A stretch of 64,000 nt of DNA from Glutamicibacter protophormiae (GTDB taxonomy: Bacteria; Actinomycetota; Actinomycetes; Actinomycetales; Micrococcaceae): positions 186,001 to 250,000 of the forward strand of contig NZ_BMPH01000002.1 of the NCBI RefSeq assembly GCF_014647495.1. The letters are read 5' to 3'. Each line of letters opens with the position of its first letter. The stretch's first letter is position 1. The notes under the pieces are model-generated. The model did not search any database and had not been told where the DNA came from. It saw only the letters and a list, made by a program, of their open reading frames with translations. Positions 17,833 to 26,012 of this stretch are shown in pieces. Position numbers and translations under genes: made by a program.

Positions 17833-18584
17833 TTGCCACCTACATCCGCGTTGAATTCGCCCGGCACTTCCGCGACGGCTACAACCTGGTCTTCGCGCTG
17901 CTGCTGCCAGCGGCCATGTACTTCCTATTCGGCAATATCCCCAGCTACACGGATGCCGAGGTGGGCAGCGGCAACGTCAAGTTCTACCTGATGGTCTCCA
18001 TGGCAGCCTACGGAGCGGCCGTCAGCACCGTGGCCATTGCCGGCACGGTGGCCACCGAAACCATGCAGGGCTGGGGCCGGCAGATCGCACTGACCAGGAT
18101 GACACCGGCGTCCTTCGTCGCCAGCAAGATGATTGTCGCTGCCACGGTGGCCGCGGCCTCGGCGGCGCTGGTCTTCTCGCTGGGCGCAGGCACCGGAGCG
18201 CGGGTCACCGACGGCTGGATGTGGGTGGTTAGCTACCTGATCATCTTGAGCGGTGCCATGATCTTCGCCTGCTATGGCATCGGCGTGGGAATGCTGTTCA
18301 AATCGGAATCCGCGCTGGGTTTGGCCTCGGGCCTGATGGTGTTCTTCGCCTTCTTCGGCAACGTATTCATGCCTTTGGAAGGCGGAATGCTCGATGCAGC
18401 CCGGTTCACTCCGATGTTCGGCTACGTCGCACTGGCCCGCTATCCGATGCTCCATGAAATTCCGGCAGGAACCGACATGGCTCCGGATCCATTGTGGATT
18501 CCAGTGACTAGTGTGGTGGCATGGGCACTCATCTTCGCGCTCTTCGCGGTTTTCGCAACCCGAAAGGCCAAGGCACGCCAGTGA
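17829..18584 (+). CDS. ABC-2 type transporter permease
   Basis: A 251-residue membrane subunit with six TM segments and the short N-terminal helix of the ABC-2 family. The segment GLASGLMVFFAFFGNVFMPL near residue 160 is the conserved C-terminal part of these permeases. ATGA overlap with the ATPase and GTGA overlap with the kinase show tight coupling. It should form the membrane half of the exporter; the substrate is unknown. Confidence 0.92.
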   Translation: MIATYIRVEFARHFRDGYNLVFALLLPAAMYFLFGNIPSYTDAEVGSGNVKFYLMVSMAAYGAAVSTVAIAGTVATETMQGWGRQIALTRMTPASFVASKMIVAATVAAASAALVFSLGAGTGARVTDGWMWVVSYLIILSGAMIFACYGIGVGMLFKSESALGLASGLMVFFAFFGNVFMPLEGGMLDAARFTPMFGYVALARYPMLHEIPAGTDMAPDPLWIPVTSVVAWALIFALFAVFATRKAKARQ

Positions 18585-19735
18585 ACACTGAGGGAACCGG
18601 TCCCACGGCAATGAACCAGGCCCGGTGCGAGGTCGACGATGGCATCGCCTTCTGGGACAAATGGGGCTGGCTGGTTGCCGGGGTCTGGATCATCTTCCTG
18701 ATTTTCCCGATCATGGACCTGCTGTTCGAGGACTACTCGCTGTCCACCAGGATCATCGGGTTGGTCCTGGTGGTGGTCTTCGCGGCGGTCTATATCAGGG
18801 CCTACGCAGAGTTCAGCCGCGTGGTGGGCGAAGGCGGCACCAGGCATCCGCGAGCCCATATCTACTTCGCGATCCTGTGGGTGATCGTGCTGGCGGGGCT
18901 TCCGGTGATCGGGCTGACCGTCATGGGCATGTTCCCGTTCCTGACCTCGTATTCGGCTTTCTTGCTGACCAAGCGCTACACGATTGCCAGCTACACCGCG
19001 GTCGCCGTCTTGTGTTTCGCCCTGCCGATCATCTACGGCGAGTTCGTTGACCTGCTATTCCTGATCGGCCTGAACCTGGTGCTGATGGTGGTATATGCGA
19101 TTACCGTCGCCGCGATCACGCGCTCGGTGGCATCGGAGCAGATCCGCGCCGACTACCTGGTGGTGGCCGAACAGGAACGCATGGCCCGCGACGTGCATGA
19201 CGGCATCGGCCATTCGCTGACCGCATTGAACCTCAAAGCCCAGCTGGCGTTGCGCCTCATGGACGCCGGCAGCTACCAGGAGGCGCGCGGCGAGCTGGAA
19301 CAGCTCAGCGAGCTGGCGGTCGCGGCGCTGGATTCGGTCCGCACCACGGTGCACGGACTGAATCGGCAGAACCTCGAAGCCGAACTGCAGGAACTCCACC
19401 AGGCCTGCACGGACAATGGCCTGGAATTCACGGTGCTGGGCACGGTGGAGGACATCCCCGTGGCCTGGCGGTCGCACATTGCGTGGATCCTGCGCGAGGC
19501 GGTCACCAATGTGCTGCGCCACGCCCACGCCGGATCCGTCGCGGTGCGGCTGGCAACCGCAGGGGTCAGCGTGGACGACGACGGAGACGGCATCCAGGGC
19601 GGCGAGAGCGGCCACGGCATCCGGGGCATGCAGGAACGCGCCCGGCTGTTCGGCGCCAGTTGTACAGTGGGATCATCCAGGCTGGGCGGAACCAGCGTGC
19701 AGGTCGCATTCGGTGCGGGAAACGGGGATACATGA
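18581..19735 (+). CDS. DesK/NarX-type sensor histidine kinase
   Basis: Membrane sensor kinase of about 384 residues. Five or six hydrophobic segments fill the first 190 residues with little outside the membrane, as in kinases that sense membrane state or lipid-active compounds. The phosphoacceptor His is near residue 206 in RMARDVHDGIGHSL (HisKA_3). The ATPase domain has REAVTNVLRHAHA (N box) and GHGIRGMQERARLFGA. GTG 18581 is chosen for its overlap with the permease stop; ATG 18611 would shorten it by ten residues. It is coupled to the response regulator by ATGA. Confidence 0.92.
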   Translation: MNTEGTGPTAMNQARCEVDDGIAFWDKWGWLVAGVWIIFLIFPIMDLLFEDYSLSTRIIGLVLVVVFAAVYIRAYAEFSRVVGEGGTRHPRAHIYFAILWVIVLAGLPVIGLTVMGMFPFLTSYSAFLLTKRYTIASYTAVAVLCFALPIIYGEFVDLLFLIGLNLVLMVVYAITVAAITRSVASEQIRADYLVVAEQERMARDVHDGIGHSLTALNLKAQLALRLMDAGSYQEARGELEQLSELAVAALDSVRTTVHGLNRQNLEAELQELHQACTDNGLEFTVLGTVEDIPVAWRSHIAWILREAVTNVLRHAHAGSVAVRLATAGVSVDDDGDGIQGGESGHGIRGMQERARLFGASCTVGSSRLGGTSVQVAFGAGNGDT

Positions 19736-20337
19736 TCAAGGTGCTGATCGCCGACGACCAGCACCTGGTGCGCGGCGCACTGGCCGCCCTGCTCAATCTG
19801 GAGGACGACATCCAGGTGGTCGCCGAATGCGCCGACGGAGACGAGGTCGCGCAGGCGCTGGACGACAGCGGCGCGCAGGTCGCGCTGCTGGACGTGCAGA
19901 TGCCCCGGATGGACGGGCTGCGCGCCGCGCAGCTGCTGCGCGACAGCCACCCCGAGGTCAAGATCCTGATCGTGACCACCTTCGACCGCCCAGGATACTT
20001 CCGCCAGGCCTTCGAAGCAGGAGCCAGCGGATTCCTGGTCAAGGATTCCCCTCCGGCGGAGCTGGTTGCCGCCATTCGCCGCGTGCATTCGGGTGGCAAG
20101 GTCGTGGACCCGCAGCGCGCCATGCTCAGCGTGGAAACCCGGGCCAACCCGTTGACCGAACGGGAACGGGAAATCCTCGCGCTGGCCGCCGGCGGGGGAC
20201 CGGTGTCGCAGATCGCCGCCGCCTTGAACCTGTCGGCCGGAACGGTGCGCAACCACCTGTCCAACGCCATCGGCAAAACCAATACCTCGAACCGGATCGA
20301 GGCGGCCCGCACCGCGCGGGAAATGGGCTGGATCTAG
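19732..20337 (+). CDS. NarL/DesR-type response regulator
   Basis: A 201-residue response regulator: receiver domain (residues 1-120) with the acidic pair IADDQ and phosphoacceptor Asp near residue 54 in LLDVQMPRMDG, then a LuxR-type HTH (residues about 135-195: LTEREREILALAAGG and SAGTVRNHLSNAI). Partner of the kinase just upstream. It most likely activates the ABC exporter operon in response to the exported compound or membrane stress. The stop overlaps the convergent DUF456 gene (CTAG). Confidence 0.95.
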   Translation: MIKVLIADDQHLVRGALAALLNLEDDIQVVAECADGDEVAQALDDSGAQVALLDVQMPRMDGLRAAQLLRDSHPEVKILIVTTFDRPGYFRQAFEAGASGFLVKDSPPAELVAAIRRVHSGGKVVDPQRAMLSVETRANPLTEREREILALAAGGGPVSQIAAALNLSAGTVRNHLSNAIGKTNTSNRIEAARTAREMGWI

Positions 20338-20834
20338 CGGGTGGCGAAGTGGGTGATGACCCCGATCATCCATACCGAGGAGGCCAGCAGCACGCAGCCC
20401 AACTCGATGACGATCCCCAGCCCCATGGCCTTCAATGCCGCCCAGGATGAGGCCAAGGCTCCCGAGGTTTCGCCACGGCGGATCGCTTCGCCGACGAACA
20501 AACCCACCGCGAAGCCCAGGAACAGCCCGGCCACCGGGATCAGGAAGGCCCCGGCAATCGCGCCGATCAGGGCCGCGAGGATGGACCCCTTCGGAATGGC
20601 ATGCTGCTTGAGCTTGCGGCCGGTGAGCACCGCGGACGCTGACCAACCGAGGAAGGCGATGGCGATGCCCAGCCCTGCGGCCCACCAGGAAGCGCCGCTG
20701 CCCAGCAGCCAGCACCAGGCCAGCAGCGTGCCCATGGCCAGCAACGATCCGGGAAGGATGGGGAAGATGGTTCCCAGCGCGGAAACCACCAGCAGCAGGC
20801 CGGCAAGAATCGTGTAAACAATTTGTAGATCCAC
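20334..20834 (-). CDS. DUF456 family membrane protein
   Basis: About 166 residues with four or five glycine-rich TM helices. The motifs LGTIFPILPGSLLAMG and FLGFAVGLFVGEAIRRG are typical of DUF456, a family without known function. The start is uncertain: GTG 20834 begins just before the first helix, while a TTG at 20867 would add 11 residues. Neither has a good ribosome binding site. The 3' end overlaps the response-regulator stop. Confidence 0.85.
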   Translation of the reverse strand: MDLQIVYTILAGLLLVVSALGTIFPILPGSLLAMGTLLAWCWLLGSGASWWAAGLGIAIAFLGWSASAVLTGRKLKQHAIPKGSILAALIGAIAGAFLIPVAGLFLGFAVGLFVGEAIRRGETSGALASSWAALKAMGLGIVIELGCVLLASSVWMIGVITHFATR

Positions 20835-20893
20835 ATGCCCAGTGTGGCACGGTGAGCATGAAGGCAACGCACACCGGATAACGGGAGGTCCTC

Positions 20894-21691
20894 ATGTCCG
20901 AGGAAAACAAGGCACGGGTCAGCGTGCAAATCCAGGGTTCCACGGCCGTGGTGCTGCTGGAGAACCAACGCCAGTTCAACGCCCTGACCAAGGACATGTG
21001 CCTGCAGCTGCTGGGCGCCCTTGCCGTGCTGTCCGCCGATCCGGCGGTGTCCGCGATCGTGATCCGCGGCGCCGGCGGCAACTTCTGCGCCGGGATCGCC
21101 ATCGACCAAATGGACCAGGTGCTCTTCGATGAGGATGCCGACGGGCAGCTGCTGAACCACTTCGATCTGGTGGACCGGGCCATCGCCGGCTGCGCCAAGA
21201 CCACCATCGCGGTGGTGGAAGGCAACTGCTTCGGCGGGGCCTGGCAGCTGGCCTCGGCCTGCGAGATCCAGCTGGCGGCCGATGACGTGAAAATCGCGAT
21301 CACCCCGGCGAAGATCGGGCTGGTGTTCCCGCGTCCGGGCATCGAACGGCTGGTGCGCACGGTGGGCGAAAGCCGGGCCAAGTACCTGCTGTATTCGGGA
21401 TCGCGCATCCCGGCGGCCGAAGCGCTGGACTGGGGCATGTTCACCCGGATGCACCCGGCCGCGCAGCTGGAGAAGGAACTGCACCGGCTGCTGGACGCGC
21501 TGCAGGGCAACTCCCCGTACTCCATCGCGCGGACCCGCGAGGCAATCGCCGCCTATGGGCAGGAGCCGGCGGCCGCCGACTACGAATCCTGGTGGTCGCG
21601 GCTCTGGGAGGAGAACGGGGAGAATCCCGAGCTCGCCGAGGGGCGCCGGGCGTTCCTCGAACGCCGGGCGCCGCGCTACGGGGAAGCCTAG
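20894..21691 (+). CDS. Enoyl-CoA hydratase/isomerase family protein
   Basis: Crotonase-fold enzyme of 265 residues. The oxyanion-hole segments are RGAGGNFCAGIAIDQM (residues about 58-73) and NCFGGAWQLASACEIQLAAD (about 110-129). The second catalytic Glu normally at the end of a TPAKIGLV-type segment is replaced here by small residues, so simple hydratase activity is not certain. GGGAGG precedes ATG. It converges, with a four-base overlap, with an acyl-CoA ligase, which supports a role in acyl-CoA catabolism. Confidence 0.9.
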   Translation: MSEENKARVSVQIQGSTAVVLLENQRQFNALTKDMCLQLLGALAVLSADPAVSAIVIRGAGGNFCAGIAIDQMDQVLFDEDADGQLLNHFDLVDRAIAGCAKTTIAVVEGNCFGGAWQLASACEIQLAADDVKIAITPAKIGLVFPRPGIERLVRTVGESRAKYLLYSGSRIPAAEALDWGMFTRMHPAAQLEKELHRLLDALQGNSPYSIARTREAIAAYGQEPAAADYESWWSRLWEENGENPELAEGRRAFLERRAPRYGEA

Positions 21692-23256
21692 GAGGGCTGT
21701 CCGGCCTGTTCGGCGTACTGCGCCACCAGCTCGCGCTTGAGGATCTTCCCGCTGGGGCCCAGCGGAAATTCCTTCACGATCTCGATGAGACGAGGGAACT
21801 TGTAGGCCGCCATCTGCTCGCTGGCCCAGACTCCGATGGCCTCCGCAGTCAGCGCCGATCCGGCCTCCAGGGTGATGGCGGCGGCGATCTCCTGGCCATG
21901 GGTTTCGTGCGGCACCCCGTACACCGCCGCATTGGAAATCTCCGGATGGCTGATGAGCACTTCCTCGACCTCGCGCGGGTAGACGTTGTAGCCGTTGCGC
22001 AGGATCATGTCCTTGGTCCGGTCCAGGATGCGCACATAGTCCTCCTCGTCCTTGGTGCCCAGATCCCCGGTGCGGAACCAGCCGTCGACCATCGCCTCGG
22101 CCGTGGCCTCGGGGCGGTTCAGGTAGCCGGCGAACAAGTTGTGCCCGCGGACCACCAGCTCGCCGATTTCCCCGCGCGGCAGCAGCCTGATCTGGTCCGG
22201 GTATGCCGGGTCAGCGATCTCCACCTCGACGCCCCACACCGGGGTGCCGATGGTGCCCGGACGCGGGGTGCGTCCCACATGGTTGAAGCAGGCCACCGGC
22301 GAGGTCTCGGTCAAGCCGTAACCCTCATGGATGGGCGCGCCGAAGCGCTCTTCAAAAGCAGTCAGCACCGACACCGGCAGGGAGGCGCCACCCGAGACTC
22401 CGAAACGCAGGCGGGAGGGCTTGCCCTCGCGCTGCTTGCCAGCCTCCAGCATGGCGACATACATCGTGGGCACCCCGAAGAACAGGTCGATGTCTTCATC
22501 CAGCACCAGGTCCAGCGCGCCGGCGGCGGTGAACTTGGGCAGCAGCATGATCTGGGCGCCAACGCGCAGCCCGGTGTTCAGCACCGTGGTCTGCCCGAAG
22601 GTATGGAACAGCGGCAGGCCGCCGAAGATCTTGTCGCCGCGGCGCATGTCGATGGTGTCCAGCAGCAGCGTGTTCGCTTGCTCCAGCAGCGCCACATGGG
22701 TGCCGAGCGCACCCTTGGGCTTGCCCGTGGTGCCGGAGGTGTAGAGGATCGTGGCGATGTCCTCGGGGCGGCGCGGGAGGTAGGTGTCTATGGGGGTGGC
22801 CTCCGCGGCAAGGTCCTCCAGCCTGGTACCGCCCAGGTCCCCAGGGGCCAGCACGCTGATCGTCTCGATGCCGCAGAGCTCTGCGCCTGCGGCGCCCTCG
22901 CCTAGCAGCGGTGCCGCGCATACCAGCAGGCGCGCCCCGGAATCTTCCAGCATATAGGCGATCTCGCGGCGCTTGAGCAGCGCGTGAATCGGCACCGCGA
23001 CCGCGCCGAGGGACAGCACCGCGTAGTAGACGCGGGCGAAGTCCGTGACGTTCGGGATCAGCACAGCCACCCGGTCGCCTTCGCCGACGCCGCGAGCCCG
23101 CAGGGCCCCGGCATACGCGCGGGTCTCGTCCCAGAGCTGCCGGTAGCTGGTGCTCTGCCCGTTGACGGTGATGGCCTTCAGATCTCCATGGCGGGCGGCG
23201 CCTTCGGCGGGGATTGCGGCCACGGACATGGTGACGTTTGACGAGGAAGAAAGCAT
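21688..23256 (-). CDS. Long-chain acyl-CoA ligase, AMP-forming
   Basis: ANL-superfamily adenylate-forming enzyme of 522 residues that activates a fatty or aromatic acid to its CoA thioester. P-loop motif YTSGTTGKPKGALGTH near residue 185, GYGLTETSP, the hinge motif GDLGTKDEEDYVRILDR, and the catalytic Lys in PSGKILKRE near the C-terminus are all intact. ATG 23256 is chosen for its GGGAG ribosome binding site; a slightly longer start at 23277 is possible. Chain-length preference cannot be told. Confidence 0.93.
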   Translation of the reverse strand: MLSSSSNVTMSVAAIPAEGAARHGDLKAITVNGQSTSYRQLWDETRAYAGALRARGVGEGDRVAVLIPNVTDFARVYYAVLSLGAVAVPIHALLKRREIAYMLEDSGARLLVCAAPLLGEGAAGAELCGIETISVLAPGDLGGTRLEDLAAEATPIDTYLPRRPEDIATILYTSGTTGKPKGALGTHVALLEQANTLLLDTIDMRRGDKIFGGLPLFHTFGQTTVLNTGLRVGAQIMLLPKFTAAGALDLVLDEDIDLFFGVPTMYVAMLEAGKQREGKPSRLRFGVSGGASLPVSVLTAFEERFGAPIHEGYGLTETSPVACFNHVGRTPRPGTIGTPVWGVEVEIADPAYPDQIRLLPRGEIGELVVRGHNLFAGYLNRPEATAEAMVDGWFRTGDLGTKDEEDYVRILDRTKDMILRNGYNVYPREVEEVLISHPEISNAAVYGVPHETHGQEIAAAITLEAGSALTAEAIGVWASEQMAAYKFPRLIEIVKEFPLGPSGKILKRELVAQYAEQAGQPS

Positions 23257-23444
23257 GGATTGGCTCCCGGGGATCAACGCGAAAAGCAGGTGTGTGCTGT
23301 GTCACAACCTAGCATAAGCGGGGCGAAAGCCGGAGGTGGGCACCCGGTGTCGGGCTCGATGGACCTGCAGGTCATATCGTTGCCGCGAGGCGGCCTGAAG
23401 TTTAGACTCAGCCCTAGCAACTGGATCATGTATGAAATGGGGAA

Positions 23445-24218
23445 ATGATGCAGGAACTTGGGCAGCCCGGCGCGGAACCGTGCCGGGTGGATTTATTGAC
23501 TGGTGACATGAAACGAAGCATCGACTTCTACGGCCAGCTTTTCGGATGGACAACGCGCGGCGGGGATTCCGGCGCAGAAGACTCGCTCGACATGTACTTG
23601 GGGGACGAACTCGTAGCGGGATTCCTGGACAATGATTCAGACTCCGGCTGCAGTGACGCATGGGTTACCTATCTGAATGTGGCTGACGCCCATGCGGCCA
23701 GCTACTCGGCAGGGATGTATGGTGGCTTCGTTTTCCTGCAGCCGCTGGAAATTCAGGGGCAGGGCACCATCGCCATGATCGGCGACCCTACCGGCATCGG
23801 TGTGGGACTCTGGCAGTCCGCCACTGTCAGGGAACTGACCAGGGCCTCGGGACGCCATGGAACCCGGGTCTGGAACGAACTGCACACCACGAAGTTCGAG
23901 AAGGTCACCCACTTCTACCGCGATGCGCTGGAATGGGAGCTGCTCAGCCTTTCGGATACCGACGAATTCCGCTACCAGAGCTACGGGCAGGGACCGGACG
24001 CCAAAGCCGGGATCTACGACATTTCCGGACAGCCGGATCCGAAACCCGGGTGGCGGACCTACTTCGCGGTGACGGACACGGACAAGGCGCTCGCGCTCGC
24101 GAAAAAGCTGGGGGCCAAGGTTCTCCAGCAGGCGAAGGATTCGCCCTTCGGGAGGATGGCGGTGCTCGCCGATCCCACCGGGGCGGAGTTCTCCATCATC
24201 CAAACCGTCCCGGCCTGA
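23445..24218 (+). CDS. VOC-family (glyoxalase/bleomycin resistance-like) protein
   Basis: A 257-residue protein with two vicinal-oxygen-chelate domains: the first begins VDLLTGDMKRSIDFYGQLFG, the second WNELHTTKFEKVTHFYRDAL near residue 140, and it ends with a LADPTGAEFSI strand. Related to the CFP32/YdcJ-like two-domain VOC proteins of actinobacteria, which have no settled substrate. Two ATG codons (23445 and 23448) follow a weak GGGG site. It converges with the GNAT gene, three bases apart. Confidence 0.88.
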   Translation: MMQELGQPGAEPCRVDLLTGDMKRSIDFYGQLFGWTTRGGDSGAEDSLDMYLGDELVAGFLDNDSDSGCSDAWVTYLNVADAHAASYSAGMYGGFVFLQPLEIQGQGTIAMIGDPTGIGVGLWQSATVRELTRASGRHGTRVWNELHTTKFEKVTHFYRDALEWELLSLSDTDEFRYQSYGQGPDAKAGIYDISGQPDPKPGWRTYFAVTDTDKALALAKKLGAKVLQQAKDSPFGRMAVLADPTGAEFSIIQTVPA

Positions 24219-24221
24219 TTC

Positions 24222-25016
24222 TCAGGAACGACTCCATCGGTAAGGGGTCGTGGTTGTCACCTTGACCATGCCCTGGCGCTCCAGGATGGGGCGGGAGTAC
24301 TCGGTGGAATCGCTGTGCGCAAAACTGTGTCCGGAAGCCATTGCGGACCGGGCACGGGCGTCGGTCAGCGCCCGGTAGATTCCGCGGCCGCGGTAGGCGG
24401 GGAGCACTCCTCCGCCCCACAGCCCGGCCACTTCGGTGCCGGTCACGGGCTCCATCCTGCCCGCACCAACCATGCGGCTCCCGGCCCAGGCGGCCCACAG
24501 TTCGGTCCCGCCGTCGATTTCTACGCGCGCGGCCAGTTCCCGGGCCATGCCCGGGGAGTAGGGCTCGCCGAACGCCTCGGCGGACATGGCGCACATCTGC
24601 TCCACCTCGGAACGCGTGGTGATCCGGCGGACCTGCACACCCTGCGGAGGTGGCTGGTTGCTGACCAGGTTCTCAAGCCGGCCGAGCATCACGGACTCCG
24701 GCGCCCCGGCGGCGAATCCATGAAACAGCAACGCCTCGTGCAGCCCCGGGGCGTAGTCGTGGCCGCGGGTCTTGAATTCCACCTCGCTGATGCCGGTGCG
24801 CGCCGTGAAGTACTCCAGCGCCGGACCCACCAGCTCGGCCAGCGGCGTCGATTCGCCGCCGGAGCACCGCGCCGAGGTGATGAAGCCCTGGCCGCCGGGG
24901 AAAACCGCCAGGTACAGCGGGCCGAGCCGGTCCACCTGCAGGGCGCCCTGCATTTCCGCATCGGTGCGCAGCAGGGAATCGTAGACATCCAGGAGCCTGG
25001 CGGAGGATTCTGTCAT
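24222..25016 (-). CDS. GNAT-family N-acetyltransferase
   Basis: A 264-residue protein. The C-terminal half holds the acetyl-CoA-binding motif A as LPAYRGRGIYRALTDARA (V/LxxxxRGxGxxxxL) and a final YRW strand; the N-terminal half (residues 1-120) is a separate region of unknown role, as in GNAT proteins of actinobacteria with a degenerate first domain. The substrate is not known. Convergent with the VOC gene and divergent from fdhD. Confidence 0.87.
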   Translation of the reverse strand: MTESSARLLDVYDSLLRTDAEMQGALQVDRLGPLYLAVFPGGQGFITSARCSGGESTPLAELVGPALEYFTARTGISEVEFKTRGHDYAPGLHEALLFHGFAAGAPESVMLGRLENLVSNQPPPQGVQVRRITTRSEVEQMCAMSAEAFGEPYSPGMARELAARVEIDGGTELWAAWAGSRMVGAGRMEPVTGTEVAGLWGGGVLPAYRGRGIYRALTDARARSAMASGHSFAHSDSTEYSRPILERQGMVKVTTTTPYRWSRS

Positions 25017-25121
25017 GGGAAAATTCTAGGGCCGGCCAGCCCGACGCGCAGCGCTTTGCCCTGGGCCGCGGGTCGGTGGCACACTCAAACGAGGCAGCCA
25101 AAGAACAAAGCAGGGAGCACC

Positions 25122-25952
25122 ATGGGACGCAAGATCATCCGGCGCCGCGTCATCCGGGCCATGTCGGATGGAACCACCCGGGTGCGCGAAGAGAAGCTGG
25201 CCGGCGAAGAGCCGCTGGAAATCCGTTTCGGGCACACTTCCTTCACCACCTCGATGCGCACTCCCGGGGATGATTTCGACCTCGTCGCCGGTTTCCTGCT
25301 GGCCGAAGGGATCGTCACCAAGGCCGAGCACCTGGCCGCGATGCGCTACTGCCTGGGCACCGACGAGGACGGAAACCAGACGTACAACGTCATAGAAGTG
25401 CAGCTGGGGTTCGGTGCCGTGCCGCCGGACCTGAGCGCCGCGCGCAACGTCGTGACCAGCTCCGCCTGCGGCATCTGCGGCACCAACTCGATCGACGAGG
25501 TGCGCAAGAAATCCACGTTCGAGCTGCGCGAGGACTGCGGCCGGGTGGACCTGGGGGTGCTGCTGTCCATGCCCGACACGCTGCGCGAGTCGCAGAAGCT
25601 GTTCTCCTCCACCGGCGGCGTGCACGCGGCCGGCCTGTTCTCCACCGGCGGGGAGCTGCTGATCCTGCGCGAGGACGTGGGCCGCCACAACGCGGTGGAC
25701 AAGGTGATCGGCGCGGCCCTGCGCGAGGGGCGCATGCCGCTGTCCGACACCGTGCTGCAGGTCTCCGGCCGTGCGTCCTTCGAACTGGTGCAAAAGGCCG
25801 CCATGGCCGGAATTCCGGTGCTCACGGCGGTCAGTGCGCCGTCCTCCCTGGCCGTGGACCTGGCCCAGGATGCGGGGCTGACGCTCGCGGCCTTTTCGCG
25901 GGGCCACAGCGTAAATCTCTATACGCATGCGCATCGCGTCGTGAACGCGTAG
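25122..25952 (+). CDS. fdhD: Formate dehydrogenase accessory sulfurtransferase FdhD
   Basis: A 276-residue sulfurtransferase that passes sulfur from a cysteine desulfurase to the molybdenum cofactor of formate dehydrogenase. The redox-active motif is SACGICG near residue 120, and LREDVGRHNAVDKVIG near residue 190 binds the cofactor. CAGGGAG precedes ATG 25122. It lies 60 bases upstream of the FdhF/YdeP-like gene, which is its probable client. Confidence 0.96.
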   Translation: MGRKIIRRRVIRAMSDGTTRVREEKLAGEEPLEIRFGHTSFTTSMRTPGDDFDLVAGFLLAEGIVTKAEHLAAMRYCLGTDEDGNQTYNVIEVQLGFGAVPPDLSAARNVVTSSACGICGTNSIDEVRKKSTFELREDCGRVDLGVLLSMPDTLRESQKLFSSTGGVHAAGLFSTGGELLILREDVGRHNAVDKVIGAALREGRMPLSDTVLQVSGRASFELVQKAAMAGIPVLTAVSAPSSLAVDLAQDAGLTLAAFSRGHSVNLYTHAHRVVNA

Positions 25953-26012
25953 CGTAGTAGGTGTGTGGCTGGCGCCACAGCGTTTTGGCAGGAATTCAGA
26001 CGGAGGAATGAC

